Shown here piece after piece: positions 26,854 through 38,476 of a stretch of DNA of 64,000 nucleotides (the stretch's first letter is position 1; each line of letters begins with the position of its first letter). The DNA lies in contig NZ_MCNV01000002.1 in the NCBI RefSeq assembly GCF_001718195.1, positions 248,001 to 312,000 of the forward strand, in the 5' to 3' direction. Below the pieces are notes generated by a model. The model was not told where the DNA came from and searched no databases. It worked only from the letters and a program-made list of their open reading frames with translations. A program made the position numbers and the translations under genes. The DNA is from Paraburkholderia nodosa (lineage in GTDB: Bacteria; Pseudomonadota; Gammaproteobacteria; Burkholderiales; Burkholderiaceae).

Positions 26854-27684
26854 TCAGTCAGGCAACGGCGGCAAGCCATCGAAGCGCGGGTCACGCCTGG
26901 CCTGCCAGCCTGCGATGGCTTCGGAGAGGTCCGCGGTATCGAATATGGCGCTCTGAAGCAGGGCCATGTGCTGCAGCGACTCCGCGGTTGCGTGGTCGCG
27001 GGCGAAGTTCATCGCCGTCTTGCTCCCCGCCACAGCCAGCGGCGATTTCGATGCGATGCTGCGGGCCAGCTCCATCGCATGGTGCTGGAGCGCATCGGCG
27101 TCGGGCAGCACGGCATTGACGAGCCCCACGGCGAGCGCCCGTTCGGCGCTCAAACGCTCGCTGGTGTACGCCATCTGGCGCGCGACGCCCGCAGGAATGA
27201 GTTTGGGCAGGCGTTGCAGCACGCCCAGATCGGCCACCATGCCGATCTGCGTTTCCTGCAGGCAGAAGAAGAAGGCGTCCGCCGTGCACACGCGAATGTC
27301 GCAAGCAGCGGCAAGGTCGAGGCCGCCTCCGATGCACCCGCCCTGCACGGCGCAGATAACGGGGAAACGTGCCTTGTCGAGCACGTCGAAGCAGTCCATC
27401 AGATCTGCGAGAGCGCGCTGAAAACCGAGGCGTTTGCGTGGACTGCGGGTGTCGAAGTCGTTCGCTATGTTGGCGAACACCTCGAAATCCATACCGGCCG
27501 AAAAGTGCTTGCCCGTCGAACTGATGACGAGCACGCGGACCTCGCCACTCGCATCGAGTGCCTGCACCATTTCGCGCAGGCCCGTATAAAACGCGAGGTC
27601 CATTACATTGAGCCGGTCGGGACGGTTCAATTGAAGATGCGCGATGCCGGCTTCGTTACTGAGGCGAAAGTATTGATCGTTCAT
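26854..27684 (-). CDS. Enoyl-CoA hydratase/isomerase family protein (crotonase)
   Basis: A 276-residue crotonase-fold protein with the oxyanion-hole stretches SSTGKHFSAGMDFEVF and CAVQGGCIGGGLDLAAACDIRVC. An Asp follows at GMVADLGVLQRLPK, the position that favours dienoyl-CoA isomerase activity (as in mammalian ECH1), so delta3,5-delta2,4-dienoyl-CoA isomerase is a fair guess. It overlaps the NTF2-like gene by 4 bases (ATGA) and is downstream of a 2,4-dienoyl-CoA reductase, which supports a role with unsaturated acyl-CoAs. Confidence 0.85.
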   Translation of the reverse strand: MNDQYFRLSNEAGIAHLQLNRPDRLNVMDLAFYTGLREMVQALDASGEVRVLVISSTGKHFSAGMDFEVFANIANDFDTRSPRKRLGFQRALADLMDCFDVLDKARFPVICAVQGGCIGGGLDLAAACDIRVCTADAFFFCLQETQIGMVADLGVLQRLPKLIPAGVARQMAYTSERLSAERALAVGLVNAVLPDADALQHHAMELARSIASKSPLAVAGSKTAMNFARDHATAESLQHMALLQSAIFDTADLSEAIAGWQARRDPRFDGLPPLPD

Positions 27685-28127
27685 GGATGGCTCGCGGCTT
27701 TATACGCGGGGAGAACATGAGCCAGACGCGCGCCCATCTCGGCACCCAGTACCTGCAATGCATTGAACGGCCGGATCATCACTTCGAACTCGACGATGAG
27801 GCCCGCCTCATCGAAGCGGATCATGTCGATGCCTTTGAGCTGCTTGCCCTGCACGGTCGCGCCGAACTCGAGCACGACGTTCAGCCCGTCGGCACTGCTG
27901 AACTGCCTATGATAGGTAAAGTCCCCGAAAATGGTGATCACCGTACGCAGCGCCATCAGCAAGGCGGGCGCGGGACCGTAGGGCTTGAACGCCATCGGCG
28001 AGCGAAAAACGGCCTCGGGATGCACGATGGACTCCAGCCCGCTGAGATCCTTGCTGTCCACGAGTTCATGCCAGATCGCGAGGGACCGCGCGACAGCGGG
28101 AGACAGATTGAGTATGGCGTCAGTCAT
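27681..28127 (-). CDS. NTF2-like/SnoaL-type protein
   Basis: A 148-residue cone-shaped-fold protein beginning MTDAILNLSPAVARSLAIWHELVDSKDLSGLESIVHPEAVF. Such proteins serve as small isomerases, hydratases or binding proteins. GATVQGKQLKGIDMIRFDEAGLIVEFEVMIRP is the family-typical sheet. The start overlaps no upstream gene, but its stop overlaps the crotonase start, so the two are coupled. Function in the acyl-CoA module is inferred from context. Confidence 0.75.
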   Translation of the reverse strand: MTDAILNLSPAVARSLAIWHELVDSKDLSGLESIVHPEAVFRSPMAFKPYGPAPALLMALRTVITIFGDFTYHRQFSSADGLNVVLEFGATVQGKQLKGIDMIRFDEAGLIVEFEVMIRPFNALQVLGAEMGARLAHVLPAYKAASHP

Positions 28128-28166
28128 ATCGGGTCCGTTTTCAGGTCCGGGGAAAACGCAGCGCGC

Positions 28167-30281
<2,115 letters not shown>

Positions 30282-30319
30282 CTATAACGTCTCTTTGATC
30301 AGACGTGACTTGCGCGCTG

Positions 30320-31432
30320 CTAGCGCGCCGCGATCCCCTGGGCTCCGGGCGGTACGCCGGTCACCGAACCAATCGGTTCGAGCGTGCCGTCGGGCATCAC
30401 GCGAAAGCCGCTTACGGCGCCGTTGCCTTCCCGCACATAGAGGAATTTGCTCCGACTGCTGAGCGCCATGTCGAGCGGAGCGCTGAGCGTACCAGCAGCG
30501 GCATTGAGCAGGTTGATCTTCCCGTCCGCGGCAATGCGCAGACTGCTGATCGTGCCGCTACCGGCATTGGCAGTAAAGGCGAAACGTCCGTCGCCGGTCG
30601 TGACAAGCCAGCAAGGAGCGGCCTGGCCCAGCGGGATCGCCGCGCTGATCGACTCGAGATGTTTGCCGTCTTCGACTTCGTATGAGGAAACGGAACCGGA
30701 CCCGGCCTCGGAGACGATTGCATATCCGCGTGTCGTGATGGAAAAGCCGAACGGCGTAACGCCGTTCGAGGCATGAGGGGTCGATGTCGAGGCGTAGCCG
30801 GTAAAGCCGACAGAATACGTGTCAATGAGTTGCGTGCCCTTTTCGGTCACCAGCAATTCGTTGCCTTCCGGTGCGAACCTGACTTGCGCCGGCTGGGCGG
30901 CGGTTCCACCGGCCAGCGGCCGTTGCGAGCCGGGTAACGCAACGAGGCGCTTGCCGAGTGCGTCGACAAAATAGCCGCTAATGTTCGGCGTGCCGCCGGC
31001 GTTGAGCACATACGCGATCGGCCCCTTGACCGTCACGCTGACGGGCATCTGACCGCCCGACGGCTTTCTGTCGAGCAGCGTCAGTTTGCTGCCATCGATT
31101 GCGAAAAGCGAAACATCATTGCTGCCGGCATTCACCGCAAGCAGAAAGCCCGAGTCCAACGTCAGCGCGCCCTGCGAGCCCAACGGATCGGCGCCCGTGC
31201 CCGCTCCTTTTCCGCCGGTTTGGTAGGTGGCCGCGTAGGTCAGGGTTCCGTTTGTGGCTCGAGCATAGACGAGAACCGAGTTTCCGGAAGGCTGGTTCGA
31301 CATGACGTAGACGGCCCCGGGCGGATCGGCCTCGGAAGCGGCTTGCGCAAAGCTGCTTGAAGCGAATCCCAGCGCCGCGGCGAACGCGATGGTCCGCAAA
31401 GGAAACGATGAAGCGAACGTGACAAATGACAT
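30320..31432 (-). CDS. Secreted lactonase-like beta-propeller protein
   Basis: A 370-residue exported protein with a Sec signal ending AQA. Repeats with YVMSNQPSGNSVLVY, FLLAVNAGSNDVSLFAI, IAYVLNAGGTPNISGYFVD, FAFTANAGSGTISSLRI and FLYVREGNGAVSGFRV are seven-bladed propeller blades of the 6-phosphogluconolactonase-like family. The family includes lactonases and structural proteins; enzyme activity is not shown here. ATG 31432 follows AAGGAG; the upstream open frame to 31534 is discarded. Confidence 0.82.
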   Translation of the reverse strand: MSFVTFASSFPLRTIAFAAALGFASSSFAQAASEADPPGAVYVMSNQPSGNSVLVYARATNGTLTYAATYQTGGKGAGTGADPLGSQGALTLDSGFLLAVNAGSNDVSLFAIDGSKLTLLDRKPSGGQMPVSVTVKGPIAYVLNAGGTPNISGYFVDALGKRLVALPGSQRPLAGGTAAQPAQVRFAPEGNELLVTEKGTQLIDTYSVGFTGYASTSTPHASNGVTPFGFSITTRGYAIVSEAGSGSVSSYEVEDGKHLESISAAIPLGQAAPCWLVTTGDGRFAFTANAGSGTISSLRIAADGKINLLNAAAGTLSAPLDMALSSRSKFLYVREGNGAVSGFRVMPDGTLEPIGSVTGVPPGAQGIAAR

Positions 31433-31582
31433 GACGAACTCCTTGCCTGGTAGACACGACTTCGTTAGGGGAACTGCCACTGCACTGCGCACTCCTTCTG
31501 CCCTCATAGCGTCGTTCGACGATATACAAAGCACACCTTAGTAATGGCGATGGAAAGACCTGATAGCACCATTCCCGGCGGC

Positions 31583-32275
31583 TCAAGGCGCACCGTTGGT
31601 CACTCGCGCCGCGCCGATGATCGCACCATCCGTCGACTGGATCAGGATTGCCGCCTGTTCACCGGCCGGCGAAGGAGGCTCGAGTTTCAACGGCGCGCCG
31701 GTCCATTCGCCGACGGCCTGTATCGAGCGAACGACGTTGGCCTCCCTGAGCGTACGCCCCGTGTTTTCGCCTCGCCCGACCTCGGTGACATGCCCGGTGT
31801 CATAGCCAACCAGCAAGACCCGACCGTGGCCGGTGCCGCGTCCCACCATGACTGATAACGTCCCGCCGTGGCGCACACCACTCACATCCACCCCTGCTTC
31901 ATCCGCTTTCTGCGCGATCGCGATCGCCGCCTCGGCTGCACGTCGATTCGAACCCACCAGTCCCTTCTGGCCGTCGATCACCATTTCGGGCGTGTAGGCG
32001 CTCTCACCAAAACGCGCGCTGTACTCGGCCTGGCGCTGCGTGGCGGCTTCCAGCGAGTAGGGGTCGCGCCAGCCCAGGCCGTCCCAGTACGTCACATGAA
32101 ATGCGAGGGGAAGCACCTCCCGGCGCTCGCGAGATAGCTCAGACAGGTAGGCATCCGCGGGCGGACACGAGGAGCACCCTTCCGAGGTGAACAGCTCGAC
32201 CACGACCGGCCTGGCTGAGGCCACGACGGGCGCGACGAGAAAAAAGAACGCAATAGCAACGAGCCGAACGGACAT
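31583..32275 (-). CDS. DUF1223 secreted thioredoxin-like protein
   Basis: A 230-residue exported protein with signal MSVRLVAIAFFFLVAPVVASA and the DUF1223 hallmark VVELFTSEGCSSCPPADAYLSEL. The paired cysteines (34 and 37) in CSSC resemble a thioredoxin-type redox site. The role in the periplasm is unknown, possibly redox or metal handling. It stands alone between the propeller gene and the PAS-GGDEF-EAL gene. Confidence 0.85.
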   Translation of the reverse strand: MSVRLVAIAFFFLVAPVVASARPVVVELFTSEGCSSCPPADAYLSELSRERREVLPLAFHVTYWDGLGWRDPYSLEAATQRQAEYSARFGESAYTPEMVIDGQKGLVGSNRRAAEAAIAIAQKADEAGVDVSGVRHGGTLSVMVGRGTGHGRVLLVGYDTGHVTEVGRGENTGRTLREANVVRSIQAVGEWTGAPLKLEPPSPAGEQAAILIQSTDGAIIGAARVTNGAP

Positions 32276-32373
32276 GATCTGTCTCCAGAACGACAGGACT
32301 GCCTCTTAGTTCGCTCGGTTGCGCTTCCCGGTTACAGCTGGAAGGAATTTATTTCGTCGGGCCTCGCACGCCC

Positions 32374-35286
32374 TTACGGATTCACCGTGTACGCAGCGCC
32401 TGGATCGAGATGGCGCGGAAGCGATGCAATGGCAGGCTTTGGCAGCGGCACGCTGTAGAGAAAGCCCTGCGCAATCTCGCATCCATGGGCATCGAGAAAG
32501 GCGGCCTGCTCTATGGTTTCGACGCCTTCGGCAACGACCCGCTGCCCGAGGCAACGTGCGATGGAAAGGATCGCTTTCACGAGTTCGGCATGGCGCCGAT
32601 CCGTCGTGACTCGCTGCACGAACGTACGATCGATCTTGAGCGTATCAATCGGGAATCGGGTCAAATAGCTGAGTGCGGAATAGCCGGTGCCAAAATCATC
32701 GATCGCGATCGATAGACCCATGCTTTCAAATTCGCGAAGCGCGTTCAGAACCGAGTCGTCCTCTTCCAGCAGCAGACTTTCCGTAATCTCGAACTCCAGC
32801 CATTCCGGTCGACAACCGGTTTCATCGAGGACATCCTTGACCGTCAGTGCGAGGTCGCGCGACTGAAACTGTCGCGCGGAAAGATTGATCGACACCCTGT
32901 GGCGCGCGCCACGCCCGGTATTCCATTCGACGGCCGAGCAACAAGCCTCGCGAAGCACCCACCGCCCAAGATCGACGATAAGACCGGTTTCCTCCGCAAG
33001 CGGCACGAACTGATCCGGGCGAATGAAGCCTTCTCCGGGGCGATTCCATCTCAACAGCGCTTCCGAGCCGATGACTTGCGCACCGCGAAGCGTCACCTGG
33101 GGCTGGTAATACAACTCGAACTCGCCCAGATCGACTGCGCGCCGCAGCTCTGATTCGAGCGAAAGACGTGCCGTGGCCTCGACGGTCAGGTCCTTTGTGT
33201 AAAAGCGAAAGCCGCGGCGCCCTGAGCGCTTCGCAAGGTACATCGCGGAGTCTGCGTATCTCAACAAATCTTTCGCGTCGGTGCTGTCGAGCGGATGCAG
33301 CGCGATCCCGACGCTGCACGATATGAAGACTTCTCTGCCGTCGAGCAGGAAAGGTTCGTCGAGCCGCCGGATGATCCTCGCGGAAATTTCCTCGAGGATG
33401 CAGCGATCGGCAGTCTCCGGCAGCAGAACGGCGAACTCGTCACCACCAAAGCGGGCCACCGTGTCCCCCACACGCACGCAGGCAGCCAGTCGACGCGCGG
33501 CCTCACGCAGCAACTCGTCACCGACCGCATGACCCATCGTGTCGTTGACACCCTTGAAGCGGTCCATGTCGATCATCATGACGGCCGTATAGTGGCCGTG
33601 CTTGCTGTTCGAGATTGCCTGACGCAATTGCTCGTTGAACAGGACGCGATTCGGCAGCGCCGTTAGCGCATCGAAATACGCCATCCGATGGATCTTTCCT
33701 CTGGAAGCGTGCAGTTCCGAGATATCCCGCCCTACGGCAAGGACGGTTTCCACCTTGCCGTCCGCACCCAGTTCCGCTGTCAAGCGGATCAGCTGGCACA
33801 GTTCCTTGTTTTCGTCAGGCCCCCAGACCAATTCGAATTCCCTGTCGCTTGCCGTGGCGAATACTTCCCTGAGCTGCTGCTCATAGAGGACGGACCCTGG
33901 CCCGCCTGGGTATTCAGCCGGTGTCCTGCCCAGCAGCGCTTGCGCTCCTCCAGTGGCGAGCGCTGCGAACGTTGGATTGACGTAGAGGCGCCGGCAATCC
34001 CGTCCGTAACGGGCGACCGTATCGGGCGAGTTTTCAACGAGGGTTCGAAACTCGCGTTCCCGGCGGGCCAGCTTTTCTTCGAAACGGCGCCGCTCACTCA
34101 TGTCGCGTGCCACGCCGAGGACACCCGCCACCGTCCCCCCTGCACCGAACACCGGCAGACGCCGAGTTTCGAGCAAGGTCCGTTCGCGGGTCGACGGAGC
34201 GACCACCCAATCGTCGTTCACGCAAACATGCAGCGCATCGATTGCTGCCTTGTCGCGTCCCCGGAAGTAGTCCGCCAGCTCGGCATCGAAGATGTCGTAA
34301 TCGGTTTTCCCGAGAATTTCAGCTTTCGGCCTGCCGACAAACTGCTCGAAGCTGTAATTGCAAAGCAGAAAGTTGCCGGCGGTGTCCTTCAGCCACACCA
34401 GATCCGGAATGGTATGGAGCACGGTCATCAACTGGGCGCGCGCGTCGGACAGTTCACGCGCCTTGTCTTCGAGGCGGCCGTTGAGTTGAAGGATCTTCTC
34501 GTATTGAGCCCGCTGCTCGGACTCCGCCCGCTTGCGTTCGGTGATGTCCAGAATCGCACCGATCAAGCCGGCCTGGTGGCCCTCATCGTCGTGGAAGACC
34601 GCCTTGCTGAATTCCACGTCGCGCACCGCTTTCGTGGCGTTCTGGACCTTGAATTCGTAGCGCTGGATGCCGCCTTTCGCGAACAGCTCCTCGTCCATGG
34701 CGAAATAGGTTTGCGCCAGCTCGTGCGGACTCGTCTCAAAGACGGTCTTGCCGATGAATCGCTCCTTGGGGACGCCAAGAAATTCTTCGAACGCCCGATT
34801 GAGATGAAGGTACCGCCCTTCCCTGTCTTTCGAAAACACAGGAATGGGCATCGTATCGAGCAACGATTCGAGAAACGACTCGCGTTCACGGAGCTTTGCC
34901 TCCGCACGTTTGCGCGCCGTGATGTTGAAATAGATCGCGAGTACCGCAGGAGCCGAGTCCGGTGTCGGATGGCTTACGAACTGCACGAGGTAATGCTCAC
35001 CGTGCGTCTGCGGCAGGCCGGCGAATGGGAGTTCCAGCTCGCGCGCAACGCCGGTGATCGCGACTTCGCGAATGGTATCGAGGTACTGCTGCAATGCCTC
35101 GGACGAAAACACCCCGGCTTCGGCATTCGTCGCGCAGGCGCCTTCGGATGCAGCCCTCATCATCGCCACGGCTGCGCCATTCATGTAGCGCCGTTGGCCC
35201 TGCGCGTCGTAACGGATGACCGGCATAGGCAGGTTGCTGAGCGGCTCGCCGTACTCGCTTTCTGCGTCCATTCCAGGGTTTCTCAT
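32374..35286 (-). CDS. PAS-PAS-PAS-PAS GGDEF-EAL signalling protein
   Basis: A roughly 970-residue cytoplasmic protein with no membrane segments. Several PAS domains come first (for example around LPMPVIRYDAQGQRRYMNGAAV, ESLLDTMPIPVFSKDREGRYL and VWLKDTAGNFLLCNYSFEQFV), then a GGDEF domain with an intact GGDEF motif (RFGGDEFAVLLPE) and an EAL domain with EALLRW, DDFGTGYSAL and EGVE. Both c-di-GMP synthesis and hydrolysis are possible. The start is uncertain: ATG 35286 (MRNPGMDAES) or ATG 35271; neither has a clear Shine-Dalgarno site. Divergent from the next GGDEF gene. Confidence 0.9.
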   Translation of the reverse strand: MRNPGMDAESEYGEPLSNLPMPVIRYDAQGQRRYMNGAAVAMMRAASEGACATNAEAGVFSSEALQQYLDTIREVAITGVARELELPFAGLPQTHGEHYLVQFVSHPTPDSAPAVLAIYFNITARKRAEAKLRERESFLESLLDTMPIPVFSKDREGRYLHLNRAFEEFLGVPKERFIGKTVFETSPHELAQTYFAMDEELFAKGGIQRYEFKVQNATKAVRDVEFSKAVFHDDEGHQAGLIGAILDITERKRAESEQRAQYEKILQLNGRLEDKARELSDARAQLMTVLHTIPDLVWLKDTAGNFLLCNYSFEQFVGRPKAEILGKTDYDIFDAELADYFRGRDKAAIDALHVCVNDDWVVAPSTRERTLLETRRLPVFGAGGTVAGVLGVARDMSERRRFEEKLARREREFRTLVENSPDTVARYGRDCRRLYVNPTFAALATGGAQALLGRTPAEYPGGPGSVLYEQQLREVFATASDREFELVWGPDENKELCQLIRLTAELGADGKVETVLAVGRDISELHASRGKIHRMAYFDALTALPNRVLFNEQLRQAISNSKHGHYTAVMMIDMDRFKGVNDTMGHAVGDELLREAARRLAACVRVGDTVARFGGDEFAVLLPETADRCILEEISARIIRRLDEPFLLDGREVFISCSVGIALHPLDSTDAKDLLRYADSAMYLAKRSGRRGFRFYTKDLTVEATARLSLESELRRAVDLGEFELYYQPQVTLRGAQVIGSEALLRWNRPGEGFIRPDQFVPLAEETGLIVDLGRWVLREACCSAVEWNTGRGARHRVSINLSARQFQSRDLALTVKDVLDETGCRPEWLEFEITESLLLEEDDSVLNALREFESMGLSIAIDDFGTGYSALSYLTRFPIDTLKIDRTFVQRVTTDRRHAELVKAILSIARCLGQRVVAEGVETIEQAAFLDAHGCEIAQGFLYSVPLPKPAIASLPRHLDPGAAYTVNP

Positions 35287-35576
35287 GCTGTCAAAGAGAA
35301 TGTGTGCTCGTACAACGCCATCTACGCACGCGTTCCCGGAACCGGCAACTTCAACAACGCGCAACACGGCATGCCATCCATGCGGTAACGGCAGGATACG
35401 GAAATTCTGAAGGGCGTAAAAATGGGAGCCGATGAATTTCCGGCACGCGCATGACGGGCATTGCCCGCGAATTTATGCAACGCTTGCGTGTGTTATCGAT
35501 CACGCCTCACTCTGGCATCGCGCTCGACGACATCGATATGTTATATAGGCGCAGTGCCTACTCTCGCCGAACCCGC
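35287..35576. other. Divergent region between two c-di-GMP genes
   Basis: About 290 bases shared by the divergent PAS-GGDEF-EAL and GGDEF genes, with AT-richer patches near 35400-35430 and 35535-35550 (TTATATAGG). No recognisable dyad. The start codon choice for both genes affects its true limits. Confidence 0.35.
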
Positions 35577-36743
35577 ATGCCGCTCTTCGATCTGCGCACG
35601 GTCATCCTGATGTCTTCGGTCATGCCGGGACTCATGGCAATCGCGCTGTTCTCGCTGGCCCGAAGCTTTCCTCAGAACATACGCGGCGTCCGTCATTGGG
35701 CATCGGGTGCGCTGGTGGTCAGCGTATCGGTACTCCTCCTCGCGTTTCGTGGCAGCGTGCCGGACTGGCTTTCGATTCTGGTTGCGAACTGCGGAATCGT
35801 TTTTGGCGCGGGGCTGGGACTCGTTGGCACCCAGCTCCTCTATGGGTGCCAGCCCAGCTGGCGCTTCGTCTCGTTGCTCGTTTCCGTTGCCGCGGCCGGC
35901 ATGACCTGGCTGTGGTTGGTCCATCCATCGATTGCGGGCCGCATGATCGTGATCACCGGGGTGCTCGCGGTGCTCTACGGCACGCACGGCGTGGTGATGC
36001 TGCGCCTTGGCCGCCCCAGCCGCACGGCGCTTGCCGTTGGCGCACTGCTTCTTGCCGAATGCGCAGTCGCAGCCGCACGCTGCATCTCCATCGGTCTTGC
36101 TACGAAGGGCCTACCCGATCTCTTCCATCCTGAATGGATGCAGACGTTCTATCTCACCGCGGGCGCCGCGTTTTCCCTGCTCGTGACAGTGGGTCTTCTG
36201 CTGATTGCCATGGAGCGCTTACGTATCCAGCTCGAGCGGCAGTCTTACCGCGATCCGCTGACAGGTTTGCTGAACCGCCGCGCGCTCGCGCTCGCATTCG
36301 AAGAGGAACGCGAACTGGCGAAGCGCAACGGGGCCGTGCTCTCCATGCTCCTGATCGACCTCGACCACTTCAAGCGGGTCAACGACGAGCATGGGCACGA
36401 TATGGGAGACAACGTCCTGATCGACTTCGCGGAACGCGCCAGTGCGGCAATACCGGCGTCAGCCTGTCTCGCGCGCTGGGGAGGCGAAGAGTTCGCCGTG
36501 TTGCTGCCCGCACTCTCCCTGCAACAGGCTCACGAACTGGCCGAAGTGGTCCGCACGCGAATCGCTGAGCCCGGCTTCACCGCGCCCGTCATTCGATACA
36601 CATGCAGCATCGGCGTGGCCTGTCTCGCCGCTGCCGAAGCAACGATCCAGCAGCTGGCGCGCGATGCCGACACGGCGCTCTATCACGCCAAGCATCTCGG
36701 CCGTAACCGCGTCGAGATCTGCGACCGCGCATTTGCTGCCTGA
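35577..36743 (+). CDS. Membrane diguanylate cyclase (GGEEF)
   Basis: About 388 residues. About six hydrophobic helices (residues 10-210; for example TVILMSSVMPGLMAIALFSLA) precede a GGDEF-family domain with active motif RWGGEEFAVLLPA and LLIDLDHFKRVNDEHGHDMGDNVL. No EAL. It synthesises c-di-GMP in response to an unknown membrane signal. The start is uncertain: ATG 35577 begins the membrane domain, but upstream in-frame ATGs at 35538 and 35451 also exist and none has a clear ribosome binding site. Confidence 0.88.
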   Translation: MPLFDLRTVILMSSVMPGLMAIALFSLARSFPQNIRGVRHWASGALVVSVSVLLLAFRGSVPDWLSILVANCGIVFGAGLGLVGTQLLYGCQPSWRFVSLLVSVAAAGMTWLWLVHPSIAGRMIVITGVLAVLYGTHGVVMLRLGRPSRTALAVGALLLAECAVAAARCISIGLATKGLPDLFHPEWMQTFYLTAGAAFSLLVTVGLLLIAMERLRIQLERQSYRDPLTGLLNRRALALAFEEERELAKRNGAVLSMLLIDLDHFKRVNDEHGHDMGDNVLIDFAERASAAIPASACLARWGGEEFAVLLPALSLQQAHELAEVVRTRIAEPGFTAPVIRYTCSIGVACLAAAEATIQQLARDADTALYHAKHLGRNRVEICDRAFAA

Positions 36744-36773
36744 AACCGACAGGCAGCGTGGTACGCGACGAAA

Positions 36774-37634
36774 TCAGTTCTTCACCGGGAAATACCAGAG
36801 ATTGCGGTCGGTATAGCCGAACTGCCTGATGATCGATCCCAGCGTTCCGTCGGCGCGAAGTTCGTCGAGCGTTCGCGACACCGCGTTATTCAGATCGATG
36901 TCGCCCTTGCGCAACGCGTAGCGCGCGTATCCATACTCCTGCGGCAGCGGCCTGTAATCAGCCACCATTTGCATTGCGGCAGCTGGATGCTGCTTCAGGA
37001 ATTGCCCGATCTTGACGTCGTCTTCCATCGCAACGTCGATGCGCCCAGCGATCAGATCGGAGAACTCCGCCTCGCTGCTCGTGTAGAGCTTGAGCTCCTT
37101 GAGGTCCTTGCGTCCTTCGAGCAACTGGTGATTGAAGCTTCCGCGCACCGTGCCGACGGTATGCCCGGCAAAGTCGTCCCACCCATGAATCTTCGACGGA
37201 TTGCCACGCTGCACCGCGATGCCCGATCCGTACCAGTATGCCGGGCTCGTGAATGCGACGACGCGCAGCCGCTGCTCGTTCTCGTGCAGGTTGTCGACGA
37301 TCACGTCGGCACGGCCGGCGAGCAGTGCCGGAATCATCGCGTCGAACGGCACGATGTCCCACGTGACCTTCGTGATCTTGAGCCGCTTCGTGATTTCGCG
37401 GAAGATGCGCACGTCCGCGCCGTCGAACGTGTGTGTTTTCTCGTCGCGGAAGGTCGACGGCGGGTCGGCGGCGATCACGAGCGTGATGCCGTTCCTGATT
37501 GCGCGCGCGTACGAGCCGTCTCCGCCTTCGAAGCGCACATCGCTGATTGCGCCGCTATCAGTCGCATGGGCATTGGACAGCGACGTTGCAACGCCTATCA
37601 ATATCGATGCAAAAACCTGCATAGCCTTGCGCAT
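36774..37634 (-). CDS. Amino acid ABC transporter substrate-binding protein
   Basis: A 286-residue periplasmic protein of family SBP_bac_3 with a Sec signal (MRKAMQVFASILIGVATSLSNAHA). Conserved features are DVRIFREITKRLKITKVTWDIVPFDAMIPALLAGRADV and GHTVGTVRGSFNHQLLEGRKDLKELKLY. Polar amino acids or opines are typical ligands. It follows the permease gene on the same strand; no ATPase is encoded here, so the pair must borrow one or have it elsewhere. Confidence 0.85.
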   Translation of the reverse strand: MRKAMQVFASILIGVATSLSNAHATDSGAISDVRFEGGDGSYARAIRNGITLVIAADPPSTFRDEKTHTFDGADVRIFREITKRLKITKVTWDIVPFDAMIPALLAGRADVIVDNLHENEQRLRVVAFTSPAYWYGSGIAVQRGNPSKIHGWDDFAGHTVGTVRGSFNHQLLEGRKDLKELKLYTSSEAEFSDLIAGRIDVAMEDDVKIGQFLKQHPAAAMQMVADYRPLPQEYGYARYALRKGDIDLNNAVSRTLDELRADGTLGSIIRQFGYTDRNLWYFPVKN

Positions 37635-37718
37635 GAAGCACCCCGAATGAGTTAGTTATCCACATGTGGCGAATCGATCGCGTCAATCGCGTTGCTGCCT
37701 CTCGCTCGAGGGCGCCGG

Positions 37719-38420
37719 TCATCGCGCACGCACTGCGGCGTTCGCCGGCCGCGTGGTGCCCATCTTGCGCTCGAGCCAATGCACGGCCAGGGCACTCGGC
37801 CAGGAAAACGCCAGGTAAAGCGCGCCGACCAGCGTGAATATCGTGACGTACTGGAAGTTCGTCGACGAGATGATCTGGCCGGTGAACATCAGCTCCTTGA
37901 CCGTCACGATCGACACGAGCGAGGTGTCCTTGAAGAGCGAAATCGCATAGTTGCCGAGCGGCGGCACGACGATACGGATGGCCTGGGGAAGCACGATCAG
38001 GCGCATCGTCTGGCGGCCGGACATGCCGAGCGCCTTCGCGGCTTGCGTCTGACTCTTCGGCACGGCTTCGATGCCCGCGCGATACACCTCGGCGAGATAC
38101 GCTGAGTAGTTGATCGACAGCCCGATGACACCCGCCGTGAACGGAGCGAAGCGAATCCCGAACGAAGGCAGCACGAAGTAGATGTAGAACAGTTGCAGCA
38201 GCGCGGGCGTGCCGCGAATGACCTCGATATAGACCGACGCAATGGCTCTCGGCAGCCGCGCGCGGCTGATTCTGGCGATAGCGAGCAGCAGGCCGAACGG
38301 CAGGCTGAGCGTCAGGATGCTGAAGGTCAGCTCGATGCTCGTGAGCGCCCCCCTGAGCAGATCGGGCAGATAGCTGTTCGCGTCGTGCAGATCGAACAGA
38401 TCGAAAAAGGTGGTCAGCAT
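37719..38420 (-). CDS. Amino acid ABC transporter permease
   Basis: A 233-residue inner membrane protein of the HisM/GlnP type. It begins MLTTFFDLFDLHDANSYLPDLLRGALTSIELTFSIL and contains the EAA loop EAVPKSQTQAAKALGMSGRQTMRLIVLPQAIRIVVPPLGNYAI. ATG 38420 follows GAGGACC; the frame is open to 38447. It lies between the IclR gene and the binding-protein gene. Confidence 0.9.
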   Translation of the reverse strand: MLTTFFDLFDLHDANSYLPDLLRGALTSIELTFSILTLSLPFGLLLAIARISRARLPRAIASVYIEVIRGTPALLQLFYIYFVLPSFGIRFAPFTAGVIGLSINYSAYLAEVYRAGIEAVPKSQTQAAKALGMSGRQTMRLIVLPQAIRIVVPPLGNYAISLFKDTSLVSIVTVKELMFTGQIISSTNFQYVTIFTLVGALYLAFSWPSALAVHWLERKMGTTRPANAAVRAR

Positions 38421-38476
38421 GAGGTCCTCGCCCCGTCGCGGGGGCACCGGTGATCCGCCAGGGAGATAGATGCGCG